Source: an uncultured Bacteroides sp.
GTDB lineage: Bacteria; Bacteroidota; Bacteroidia; Bacteroidales; Bacteroidaceae
Reading direction: 5' to 3'
Assembly (NCBI GenBank): GCA_949288585.1
Contig: CASEKR010000008.1
Span: forward strand, 1-49,864
DNA length: 49,864 bases
The position numbers and the translations under genes were made by a program. The notes under the pieces were generated by a model, which had not been told where the DNA came from, ran no database searches, and saw only the letters and a list, made by a program, of their open reading frames with translations. Below are positions 33,348-40,459 of this stretch, in pieces. Each line of letters starts with the position of its first letter. The stretch's first letter is position 1.

Positions 33348-34023
33348 ACAAGCCGTGACCGTTGCCGACTGGCTGCCCGATGTGAAGGAGGTGCTGGCTG
33401 AGATGGGCTATCCCGGCGGCCGGGAAGCAGACCCCTTCCTCGGGCAGCAGGTCGGGGAACTGATGGGCAGTCTGGTCGGAAAGGTCGAACCTCTCTTTGC
33501 CTACCGCATCGTTCCCGCCCGGGTGGACGAGAACGGCGGGACGGTGTGGGCGGCAGACACCTGCCTGAAGACGGGGCATGTCATCACTCCGCTGATGCGG
33601 GGCGTCTCGGCATTCGCCATCTTCGCGGCCACGGCGGGGGAGTACCTGACCCGGCGGATGAGGCTGGCGGCACAGGAGCATGACGTGTTGGAAGAATACC
33701 TGCTGAGCGCCATCGGTTCGTGCGTGGCCGAGAAGGCCGGCGACTGCATGGAGCATACTTTGCAGGCCGATATCGGCGAGTGGAAGCACACCCGCCGTTT
33801 CAGCCCCGGCTATTGCGGCTGGCCGCTGTCCGACCAACGGGAGGTGTTCCGCCTGCTGGGGGGAGAGCCTTGCGGGATTACCTTGTCCGACTATTGCCTG
33901 ATGTCCCCCATCAAGTCCATCAGCGGCTTGGTGGGCATCGGGCGCGAGGTGAACCAGCACCAGTACGGCTGCGCGCTGTGCGATTTGGAATCTTGTTATA
34001 AACGGAAAAAGAAAAAACTATGA
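33331..34023 (+). CDS. Stand-alone MetH activation-domain protein (corrinoid reactivation)
   Basis: A 230-residue protein resembling the C-terminal activation domain of B12-dependent methionine synthase. The key block is EWKHTRRFSPGYCGWPLSDQ, then CGITLSDYCLMSPIKSISGL, matching the S-adenosylmethionine-binding RxxPGY...P region of MetH. It probably reductively remethylates the carrier when Co(I) is accidentally oxidised to Co(II). The C-terminus has a small cysteine cluster, YGCALCDLESCYKRKKKK (C-x2-C-x4-C), which could bind a metal or Fe-S centre and is absent from MetH itself. It overlaps both neighbours (17 bp and 4 bp), so it is made with them. No RamA/RACE-type Fe-S activator is present in the operon. 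Confidence 0.85.
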   Translation: MNDVREQAVTVADWLPDVKEVLAEMGYPGGREADPFLGQQVGELMGSLVGKVEPLFAYRIVPARVDENGGTVWAADTCLKTGHVITPLMRGVSAFAIFAATAGEYLTRRMRLAAQEHDVLEEYLLSAIGSCVAEKAGDCMEHTLQADIGEWKHTRRFSPGYCGWPLSDQREVFRLLGGEPCGITLSDYCLMSPIKSISGLVGIGREVNQHQYGCALCDLESCYKRKKKKL

Positions 34024-35039
34024 GCAGAAACATGACACAGTGGGCCTCGGCCCTGATGGCGAAGCGCGAGCGTTCCGCTATCCCCATCCTGACGCATCCG
34101 GGCATAGAGATGTGCGGCCGCAACGTGCAAGAGGCCGTGACCGATGGGCGGGTGCATTACCAGGCCATCCGTAAACTGTGCGACGCGTATCCGTCGGCAG
34201 CGGCTACGGCCATCATGGACCTGACCGTGGAGGCGGAAGCCTTCGGCGCGGAAGTGGCTTTTGCCCCGGATGAGGTGCCCAATGTGACAGGCGTCTTGGT
34301 GAAAAGCATGGACGATGTGGAAGAACTGGAAGTGCCGGACGTCAGCCGGGGCAGGATTCCTCAATACCTGATGGCCGACCGCTTGGCGGCCGAAAACATC
34401 CTCGACCGTCCGACGCTGGCGGGCTGCATCGGCCCGTATTCGCTGGCCGGCCGTCTGATGGGCATGACGGAAATCATGACAGGGATCTATACAGACCCCG
34501 AACTGGTGACACTTTTGTTGGAGAAATGCACGGAGTTCCTGTTGCGCTATTGCCAAGCCATCAAAGCGACCGGCGTAGGCGGGGTTATCATGGCAGAGCC
34601 GGCTGCCGGACTTCTCTCGTTGGAAGACTGTTCGGCCTATTCGTCCGTGTATGTCAAGCGCATCGTCGGGCAGGTACAGGATGACTCGTTCTGGGTCGTG
34701 CTACACAACTGCGGGAATACCGGCCATTGTACGCCGGCCATGGTAGAGACCGGGGCGAAAGGCCTGCACTTCGGCAACCGGGCGGACATGGCGGAGGCGT
34801 TGGAGGCTTGTCCTGCCGATTGCCTCGTCATGGGGAACCTCGACCCGGTGGGCTGCCTGAAGACTGCCACGGCCGGAGAGGTCTACCGGGCCACTTCGCA
34901 ATTGCTGGAACAGACGTCCGGCTTCGCCAACTTTGTGTTGTCTACCGGTTGCGACGTCCCGCCGCAGGTGCCTGGAGAGAACATCGCCGCGTTCTACCGC
35001 GCGCTCCGAGAGTATAACGAATCCCGTTCAGTCGGATAA
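34020..35039 (+). CDS. MtaA/CmuA-like UroD-family methyltransferase (candidate MT-II)
   Basis: A 339-residue protein closer to MtaA/MtbA than the upstream one. It begins with the MtaA-type segment IPILTHPGIEMCGRNVQEAV and has CIGPYSLAGRLMGMTEIMTG, GGVIMAEPAAGLLSLEDCSA, VVLHNCGNTGHCTPAMVETG (H-x-C zinc ligands) and VLSTGCDVPPQVPGENIAAF (third ligand Cys). A complete thiolate-activating zinc site suggests that the methyl acceptor is a thiol, as coenzyme M is for MtaA. Bacteroidota are not known to make coenzyme M, so homocysteine or another thiol is a guess. It overlaps the activation-domain gene by 4 bp (ATGA) and precedes an MFS gene by 19 bp. Confidence 0.85.
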   Translation: MSRNMTQWASALMAKRERSAIPILTHPGIEMCGRNVQEAVTDGRVHYQAIRKLCDAYPSAAATAIMDLTVEAEAFGAEVAFAPDEVPNVTGVLVKSMDDVEELEVPDVSRGRIPQYLMADRLAAENILDRPTLAGCIGPYSLAGRLMGMTEIMTGIYTDPELVTLLLEKCTEFLLRYCQAIKATGVGGVIMAEPAAGLLSLEDCSAYSSVYVKRIVGQVQDDSFWVVLHNCGNTGHCTPAMVETGAKGLHFGNRADMAEALEACPADCLVMGNLDPVGCLKTATAGEVYRATSQLLEQTSGFANFVLSTGCDVPPQVPGENIAAFYRALREYNESRSVG

Positions 35040-35058
35040 CCCAAAACATTTCTTTGCC

Positions 35059-36204
35059 ATGAATCTGAAAAAGCATGCTGCCCCGCTCGTCCCCCTGATT
35101 CTCTCGTTCTTCATCATGGGCTTTGTGGACGTGATAGGGGTGACGACCAATTTTGTGAAAGAAGACTTTGGCCTGTCCGATTCCTTGGCCAATGTCTTTC
35201 CCTCCTCCGTGTTCCTGTGGTTCTTGCTGTTGTCCGTCCCCATCGGTCTGTGGATGAACCGCGTGGGTTGCCGCAAGACGTTGGCCTTGGGCGTGGTAGT
35301 GACGGGTGCGGCTCTGTTGTTGCCCTATGTAGCCGGCGGGTTGGGCGGCATCCTGGCCTCGTTCTGCCTGTTGGGGATAGGGAATACGCTGATTCAGGTC
35401 TCCATCAATCCGTTGGCGGCGTGCGTGGTTAGTGGAAAGAAACTGGCTGGCGCCTTGACTTTCGGGCAGTTCATGAAGGCAATGGCCTCTTTCTTAGGGC
35501 CGGTGTTGGCTGCCTGGGCGGTGGGCGCCACGGGGCATTGGCAGCCGTTGTTTCTGGGGATGTCTGCCGTGGCTTTCCTGGTGGCGGCCGGGTTGATGCT
35601 TGTGCCCGTCCGCGAAGGGCAGACGCTTCGTCCTTCGTCGTTCGGGCAGTGCGCCTCGTTGTTGAAAGACAAGTTCATCCTTCTGCTTTTCATCGGCATC
35701 CTTTGCCATGTCGGCATGGATGTGGGCATTAACGTGACGTTGCCGAAGATTTTCGTCGAGCGTCTGCATTGCACTTCTGCCGAGGCCGGCTATGCTTCGA
35801 GCGCCTATTTCTTGTTCCGCACGGTAGGCTGCCTGGGTGGAGCGTTCCTGTTGGCGCGTTGTTCGGCACGGCGGTTCTTCCAGGGCAGCCTGCTTGCCTT
35901 GGGCGCGGGCATTGCGGGACTGTTCTTCTTCGACCGCGAGCCGTTGCTTTATGTTTCCATCGTGCTGCTGGGACTGGGCAATTCCAATGTCTTTTCCCTC
36001 ATCATCTCCCAAGGACTGCTGCATCGGCCCGATGCGCGCAACGAAGTGTCGGGGCTGATGGTGATGGGCTTGGTGGGCGGTGCCGTTTTCCCCTTGCTCA
36101 TGGGCTTTTTGTCCGATGCCGTGGGGGCGCAGTGGGGAGCGGTGCTGGTGCTGTGCCTGGGTCTGGCCTACCTGGCTGTCGTGGGGCTGCGCGTACGCGA
36201 CTAA
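35059..36204 (+). CDS. FucP-like sugar MFS permease
   Basis: A 381-residue, twelve-helix major-facilitator protein: PLILSFFIMGFVDVIGVTTN in helix 1, then FPSSVFLWFLLLSVPIGLWM, LASFCLLGIGNTLIQVSINP and LLGLGNSNVFSLIISQGLLH. The GNTxxQVSxNPL pattern and the helix-1 sequence place it near the L-fucose/glucose:H+ symporters. It closes the operon. Since the operon already has an MFS gene at its start, this one may carry a different product, for example the free (O-methyl) monosaccharide released in the periplasm. ATG 35059 gives a normal N-terminus. Its codons include more TTG and TGT than its upstream neighbours, a mild hint of a different origin. Confidence 0.85.
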   Translation: MNLKKHAAPLVPLILSFFIMGFVDVIGVTTNFVKEDFGLSDSLANVFPSSVFLWFLLLSVPIGLWMNRVGCRKTLALGVVVTGAALLLPYVAGGLGGILASFCLLGIGNTLIQVSINPLAACVVSGKKLAGALTFGQFMKAMASFLGPVLAAWAVGATGHWQPLFLGMSAVAFLVAAGLMLVPVREGQTLRPSSFGQCASLLKDKFILLLFIGILCHVGMDVGINVTLPKIFVERLHCTSAEAGYASSAYFLFRTVGCLGGAFLLARCSARRFFQGSLLALGAGIAGLFFFDREPLLYVSIVLLGLGNSNVFSLIISQGLLHRPDARNEVSGLMVMGLVGGAVFPLLMGFLSDAVGAQWGAVLVLCLGLAYLAVVGLRVRD

Positions 36205-36224
36205 CGCCGCGCACGTCTTCTCTC

Positions 36225-36650
36225 TCACTTCCCCTCCTTCGCCTTGAAAGCCAGTGCGTACATCCGCATCTGCTTCACCATGGCCAGCAGGCCGTTGCTG
36301 CGGGTGGGCGAGAGGTGCTCGCGCAGGCCGATGCGGTCGATGAAGTAGAGGTCGGCCGAGAGGATTTCGTCGGGGGTGTGGCCGGAGAGCACGCGGATGA
36401 GCAGGGCGATGATGCCTTTCACGATGAGGGCGTCGCTTTCGGCGCGGAAGACGAGGCGGCCCCCTTCGTCGTCGGCCTGGAGCCAGACGCGGCTCTGGCA
36501 GCCTTCGATGAGGTTCTGGTCAGTCTTATACTGAGGGTCGAGCGGCTCTTGCTCGTTGCCCAGGTCTATCAGCAACTGGTAGCGGTCCATCCAGTCGTCG
36601 AAGTCGCTGAACTCGGCGATGATTTGGTCTTGGGTTTCGTTGATAGTCAT
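36225..36650 (-). CDS. sufE: SufE family sulfur-acceptor protein
   Basis: A 141-residue SufE protein, which takes persulfide sulfur from the cysteine desulfurase SufS and passes it on for Fe-S cluster assembly. The acceptor Cys is in LIEGCQSRVWLQAD, the family signature. DWMDRYQLLIDLGNEQEPLD at the N-terminus and LSPTRSNGLLAMVKQMRMYA at the C-terminus are typical, and the length is normal. It lies alone beyond a repeat array from the M28 gene on the same strand; the other suf genes are not in the window. Confidence 0.95.
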   Translation of the reverse strand: MTINETQDQIIAEFSDFDDWMDRYQLLIDLGNEQEPLDPQYKTDQNLIEGCQSRVWLQADDEGGRLVFRAESDALIVKGIIALLIRVLSGHTPDEILSADLYFIDRIGLREHLSPTRSNGLLAMVKQMRMYALAFKAKEGK

Positions 36651-36822
36651 ATTTAAATGAAGAATTAAGAATGAAGAATTAAGAATTAGTTTAATGAAGA
36701 ATTAAGAACGAAGAATGAAGAATTGAGAATAAAGAATGGTCCCTGCGGGACGGAATGAAGAATTTGTCCGCAGGCTGGATGCCTTGGGAGGGAAATTCTT
36801 CATTCTTAATTCTTCATTTAAT
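36651..36822. repeat. Opposed heptanucleotide arrays between SufE and the M28 gene
   Basis: A long AAGAATG/AAGAATT array (about 36656-36737) is followed by a unique spacer with a small hairpin (GTCCCTGCGGGAC) and then the inverse array (about 36793-36820, AATTCTTCATTCTTAATTC). The architecture is the same as at 8.05-8.30 kb. Confidence 0.75.
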
Positions 36823-37845
36823 TCATTTTTCGTTGTAGATGACGGCGGCGACGGTCTGCCCCACGGCGTTGAGGGTGGCGGGGTCGATGACGTCCATGTT
36901 GTCGGCGTGCGTGTGCCAGAAGTCGCCGAAGCCGCTGTCGGCCTGCGGGTCGTAGTTGATGATGTCGACGCAGGGGATGCGCGTCAGGTTGTAGACGTAG
37001 ATGTGGTCGTCGGTCACTTCCATGCCGTCTTCCTGGGGGAAGAAGCTGCCGAAGCCCAGGCTGTGGGCCGTGTCCCAGATTTTCTTCACCTGCGCGGGGG
37101 CGGTGCGTTGCGAGAAGGGTTCGCGGTAGAACGTCGCGCCGCGTCCGCCCACCATGTCGAGCAGGATGCCGTAGCGGGCGTTGTAGCCCTGCACGTGGGG
37201 CACGCGGCCCCAGTATTGCGAGCCCAGGCACCAGGTGTCGGCCTTGTACGCGCCCCGGTGGAAGGTGGGGATGCCGTAGTCTTCGGCGTCGAAGAAGATG
37301 ATATCCACGCCGATGGCGGGCGCCTGCTGCTGGATGAGGCGGGCCAGTTCGAGGAGGACGCCCACGCCGCTGGCTCCGTCGTTGGCTCCGAGGATGGGCT
37401 GGCGTTGCTTCTGTTTGTCGCGCTCGGAGTCGGCGTAGGGACGGCTGTCCCAGTGGGCGCAGAGCAGGACGCGGCGGCGGTTGCCGGGCTGGAAGGAGCC
37501 GATGATGTTGCGCGCCTTGAGGATGGTATTGTCGTAGGCCACGAGGTCGGCTTCCTGCACGTGGACGGTGGCGCCGAACTGTTTCAATTTGCCGATGAGG
37601 TAGTCGCCGCAGGCGCGGTGGGCGGCGGTGTTGGGCACGCGGGGGCCGAAGTCCACCTGCTCCTTGACGTAGCGGTAGGCGCTGTCGGCACAGAAGGGGG
37701 GCGCCTGGACGGCGGCCGTGGTCTCGGCGGGGGTGGCGGGCGACGGGGTGTCGGCCGCCGTCTTGCGGTTGCTGCCGCAGGCCGCGATGGCTATCGCCGT
37801 CAGCAGGGCGGCGGCGATGAGGGGATAGTGTCGTTTCGTTGTCAT
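36823..37845 (-). CDS. M28 family metallopeptidase / glutaminyl cyclase-like protein
   Basis: A 340-residue exported protein with lipobox IAAC followed by GSN. The M28 zinc residues are visible: His and Asp in LLCAHWDSRPY, Asp in ILGANDGASGVGVLLELARL, Glu-Asp in IFFDAEDYG, Asp in GILLDMVGG and the last His in FWHTHADNMDVID. The single-zinc glutaminyl-peptide cyclotransferase branch of M28 shares FGPRVPNTAAHRACGDYL and the WDSRPYAD segment, so it may form N-terminal pyroglutamate rather than act as an aminopeptidase. It sits 30 bp after the S66 gene on the same strand, probably co-transcribed. Confidence 0.87.
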   Translation of the reverse strand: MTTKRHYPLIAAALLTAIAIAACGSNRKTAADTPSPATPAETTAAVQAPPFCADSAYRYVKEQVDFGPRVPNTAAHRACGDYLIGKLKQFGATVHVQEADLVAYDNTILKARNIIGSFQPGNRRRVLLCAHWDSRPYADSERDKQKQRQPILGANDGASGVGVLLELARLIQQQAPAIGVDIIFFDAEDYGIPTFHRGAYKADTWCLGSQYWGRVPHVQGYNARYGILLDMVGGRGATFYREPFSQRTAPAQVKKIWDTAHSLGFGSFFPQEDGMEVTDDHIYVYNLTRIPCVDIINYDPQADSGFGDFWHTHADNMDVIDPATLNAVGQTVAAVIYNEK

Positions 37846-37875
37846 CTTTGTTTCAGTGTCTTGTTCTTGTTTATT

Positions 37876-38814
37876 TTATCCAAATATCAGCCTTGTTTCT
37901 TTCCGTCCCACTTCCAGGCGGGCTTGCGCGCCGCAGACGAGGGGGAAGTTGTCGGTGACGTGCCCCACGGGGAAGTCGAAGCAGACGGGGCACGTGCATC
38001 CGTCCATGACGTCGGCCAGGGCGTCGAGCAGGGGCTTGCCCAGCGAGAGCGTCTCCTTGTACTCGGTGAACTGCCCGACGATGATGCCGCTGACGCGCCT
38101 GAGCACGCCTCCTAAGCGGAGGTTGTAGAGCATCCGCTCGACGGCATGGGGCCGTTCGCCCACGTCTTCGAGGAAGAGCAGCGTGCCCTCCGGCGGGAAG
38201 TCCCAGGGCGTGCCGCGCAGGCCGTAGAAGACGGAGAGGTTGCCGCCGCGCAGCGTGCCCGTGGCCTTTCCCCGGCGGTTCAGGCGGTGGGCGGGGCAGG
38301 CGTAGGCCGTGCCCGTCCGCGTGTCGCCGTGGGGCGTGCCGAAGAGGATGTCGTGCAGGGCGCGGAGGGCGGGGTCGTTGTCAGGCTCCACGGTCAGGTG
38401 GCGCGCCATGGGGGCGTGGAGCGAGGCGAATCCGGCGCGCTGGCAGGCGGCGTGCAGGGCGGTGATGTCGCTGAACCCGACGAGCCACTTGGGACTCTGC
38501 GCGAAGCGCGTGAAGTCGAGCCGCTCCAGCAGGTGCACGGCTCCGTATCCGCCCCGGCTGCAGAGGATGGCGCGTACCGTGGGGTCGTCCATGGCCTGTT
38601 GCAGGTCGGCCAGGCGTTCGTCGATGGTGCCGGCGTAGGTGCCGCAGGCTCCTTCGGCGTGGGGCGCGAGGATGGGCTCGAGTCCCCACGAGCGCAGCCG
38701 CCCGGTGGCCCCGCGCAGGAAGTAGGGGTCTATCTTGCTCGAAGGGGAGAGGATGACGACGCGGTCGCCGGGGCGGAGGCGGGGGGGGTATGTGAAATCT
38801 GTCTGACCTTCCAT
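37876..38814 (-). CDS. S66 family LD-carboxypeptidase (LdcA-like)
   Basis: A 312-residue cytoplasmic serine peptidase of family S66, which trims the terminal D-Ala from L,D-linked muropeptides during cell-wall recycling. The nucleophile is in LCSRGGYGAVHLLERLDF, followed by LVGFSDITALHAACQRAGFA. The Glu is in LLFLEDVGERPHAVERMLYN and the His in FPVGHVTDNFPLVCGAQARL. The frame extends upstream through the terminator and into the tRNA region, so the start is ATG 38814 (MEGQTDFTYPPRLRPGD), which also lies just inside a -7 promoter box. It is followed by the M28 gene. Confidence 0.93.
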   Translation of the reverse strand: MEGQTDFTYPPRLRPGDRVVILSPSSKIDPYFLRGATGRLRSWGLEPILAPHAEGACGTYAGTIDERLADLQQAMDDPTVRAILCSRGGYGAVHLLERLDFTRFAQSPKWLVGFSDITALHAACQRAGFASLHAPMARHLTVEPDNDPALRALHDILFGTPHGDTRTGTAYACPAHRLNRRGKATGTLRGGNLSVFYGLRGTPWDFPPEGTLLFLEDVGERPHAVERMLYNLRLGGVLRRVSGIIVGQFTEYKETLSLGKPLLDALADVMDGCTCPVCFDFPVGHVTDNFPLVCGAQARLEVGRKETRLIFG

Positions 38815-38838
38815 GGCTCTTTTTCTTGTATTTCGGTG

Positions 38839-38846
38839 CAAAAATA
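38839..38846 (-). promoter_or_regulatory. -7 box of the S66-M28 genes
   Basis: TATTTTTG on the minus strand, an exact -7 match, 24 bp before the S66 ATG. Confidence 0.55.
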
Positions 38847-38895
38847 CATCTTTTGCCGGAGAATCCCGCATTTGGCGGTTGCCATTTTGCGGGCG

Positions 38896-38930
38896 CAAAA
38901 AAAGAGAGCCACATTGCTGTGGCTCTCTCT
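38896..38930 (-). terminator. Terminator of tRNA-Phe
   Basis: An 11-bp perfect stem AGAGAGCCACA / TGTGGCTCTCT with a 4-base loop (38903-38928), followed on the minus strand by seven T. Confidence 0.85.
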
Positions 38931-38937
38931 TCGCGGG

Positions 38938-39010
38938 TGGTGTCACCAGGAATCGAACCGGGGACACAAGGATTTTCAGTCCTTTGCTCTACCAACTGAG
39001 CTATGACACC
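38938..39010 (-). tRNA. tRNA-Phe (GAA)
   Basis: A 73-nt cloverleaf. Acceptor GGTGTCA/TGACACC with discriminator A; D arm GCTC-AGTTGGTA-GAGC; anticodon arm AAGGA-CTGAAAA-TCCTT with anticodon GAA; T arm with loop TTCGATT. One T-stem position pairs C with U. The 3' CCA is not encoded and must be added after transcription. It has its own promoter and terminator. Confidence 0.97.
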
Positions 39011-39032
39011 ATTTCCTTTTCGTTTGCGGGTG

Positions 39033-39063
39033 CAAAGGTAGGTTGTTTTTTTGATTCCTGCAA
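39033..39063 (-). promoter_or_regulatory. Promoter of tRNA-Phe
   Basis: On the minus strand, TTG (39061-39063), 20 bp, TACCTTTG (39033-39040): a full Bacteroidota promoter 23 bp before the mature tRNA. Confidence 0.75.
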
Positions 39064-39082
39064 GCTTTTGCGGAAAAAAAGC

Positions 39083-39120
39083 AAAAAAAATGCCGTTTCC
39101 CTTGCGGAAGCGGCATTTTT
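39083..39120 (-). terminator. Terminator of mdh
   Basis: Stem ATGCCGCTTCC / GGAAACGGCAT (minus strand, one G-T pair), 5-base loop, followed by eight T. A T-run on the other side means that it could also work from the plus strand. Confidence 0.8.
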
Positions 39121-39147
39121 ACGGTTCTTTCCCGGTGCGGCAGGGGC

Positions 39148-40149
39148 TTAGTCAATGTTCGGGTTGATGCTGTGCCAGTCTTTGATGGCGGGCAGCACGC
39201 CCATTTCGATGACTTCGTCGCGCAGCGAGCAGAGGTGCTTGTAGCTTTCCTGCAGCTTGGCTTCTTCCTCGGGCGTGCCGTTCAGTTCTTTGTAGTGCAC
39301 GCCGTCCTTCGTGATTTCAGTTTCCATGGCCATCATGATGTGGTCGAAGCCGTGGCTGTGCACGTACGTGCCTGCCGGCCAGCGGAAGGCTGCGCCGCCC
39401 ATGGCTGCCGCAATCATTTCGATGGAGACGTATGCGGGGCTTTGGAAGGAGGAGCGGCCGCGCAGGGCGATGATGTTGGCGCCGCCTTTCGTCACCTTCG
39501 TCTGGATTTCGGCCCACTGTTCCTTGGTCAGTTCGGGCGTGCCGATGATGTCCAGCAGGGGCTTGCCGTCGACGCTGGCCGTCGATGCGTAAACGGCCAT
39601 CTGTTCGCCGTGGCCGCCGTAGGTGCGGCAGTTCTTGATTTTGTCGGGGCACATGTGGAAGTGCTTGGCCAGTTCGCTGCGCAGGCGCGTGGAGTCGAGG
39701 GCGGCCAGCGTGGTCACCTGCGAGGGTTTCAGGCCGGAGTAGAGCAGCGTGATGAGGCCGGTGATGTCAGCCGGGTTGAAGATGACAACCACGTGCTTCA
39801 CGTCCGGGCAGTATGCCTTCAGGTTCTTGCCGAATTCTTCGGCGATGGCGGCGTTGCCTTTCAGCAAGTCTTCGCGCGTCATGCCGGCCTTGCGGGCTGC
39901 GCCGCCCGAAGAGACAACGTACTTCGCATCCGTCAGGGCTTCCTTGATGTCGGAAGTGAAGGTGATGTTCATGCCTTCGAAGCCGCAGTGGAAGAGTTCC
40001 TCGGCCACGCCTTCCAGGCCCGGTGCGTAGGGGTCGTACAGGCAGAGGTTCGGGGTCAGGTGCATCATGATGGCGGTCTGGGCCATGTTGGAGCCGATCA
40101 TGCCGGCTGCACCTACGATAGTCAGTTTCTCGTTAGTAAGGAATTCCAT
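39148..40149 (-). CDS. mdh: Malate dehydrogenase
   Basis: A 333-residue NAD-dependent malate/lactate dehydrogenase family enzyme (malate to oxaloacetate). The NAD motif is VGAAGMIGSNMAQTAIMMHL, followed by FNPADITGLITLLYSGLKPS. The catalytic pair is in LDSTRLRSELAKHFHM (Asp/Arg) and TYGGHGEQMAVYAST (His). This is the Bacteroides type with a somewhat longer C-terminus. In anaerobic Bacteroidales it runs mainly toward malate on the fumarate-succinate-propionate route. ATG 40149 (MEFLTNEKLTIVG) is chosen over an upstream in-frame ATG at 40206, which overlaps the -7 box. It is monocistronic, with its own promoter and terminator. Confidence 0.95.
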   Translation of the reverse strand: MEFLTNEKLTIVGAAGMIGSNMAQTAIMMHLTPNLCLYDPYAPGLEGVAEELFHCGFEGMNITFTSDIKEALTDAKYVVSSGGAARKAGMTREDLLKGNAAIAEEFGKNLKAYCPDVKHVVVIFNPADITGLITLLYSGLKPSQVTTLAALDSTRLRSELAKHFHMCPDKIKNCRTYGGHGEQMAVYASTASVDGKPLLDIIGTPELTKEQWAEIQTKVTKGGANIIALRGRSSFQSPAYVSIEMIAAAMGGAAFRWPAGTYVHSHGFDHIMMAMETEITKDGVHYKELNGTPEEEAKLQESYKHLCSLRDEVIEMGVLPAIKDWHSINPNID

Positions 40150-40203
40150 AACTTTATAATTTAAAAAAGTGGTTAATGATATGTCTCGTTCGTTACGATG
40201 CCG

Positions 40204-40211
40204 CAAAGATA
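40204..40211 (-). promoter_or_regulatory. -7 box of mdh
   Basis: TATCTTTG on the minus strand, an exact consensus match 55 bp before the mdh start; no clear -33 TTG. Confidence 0.6.
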
Positions 40212-40289
40212 AGTTTTTCTTGCGAAAAATGTTGCGCCCGAAGGGTTATATTTTATTGCAGAAAGTTATCTTACATGTACGATTTGGCG

Positions 40290-40297
40290 TATCTTTG
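40290..40297 (+). promoter_or_regulatory. -7 box upstream of the CvfB-like gene
   Basis: TATCTTTG, 162 bp before the CvfB-like ATG. If used, the mRNA leader would contain GC-rich repeat copy 4. The 310-bp gap 40150-40459 holds the mdh promoter, this box and that repeat, and no gene. Confidence 0.5.
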
Positions 40298-40305
40298 TCC
40301 CCGGT

Positions 40306-40370
40306 ACGGTTGGCGTTTGTCCCGGGTGCACTCGGCGTTTGCTTCGGGCGCACCCGGGGCGGGCGTTTCC
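40306..40370. repeat. GC-rich dispersed repeat (copy 4)
   Basis: GGCGTTTGTCCCGGGTGCAC followed by TCGGCGTTTGCTTCGGGCGC and ACCCGGGGCGGGCG, two adjacent units of the family in the leader of the CvfB-like gene. Confidence 0.6.
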
Positions 40371-40459
40371 TGCAAAGTTTGCAAGGCGTTGGCCCACAGC
40401 GCGGTAGGGAGGCGTCCGCCCCGGCCGTTCCGTGACAGTGATTTTTAGGAGAAAACGAT

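Noticed and set aside
31573-35039. The two UroD-family proteins as uroporphyrinogen decarboxylases of heme synthesis
   Set aside because: They lack the N-terminal HemE arginine motif, have H-x-C zinc ligands and flank a corrinoid protein; no other heme genes are present.
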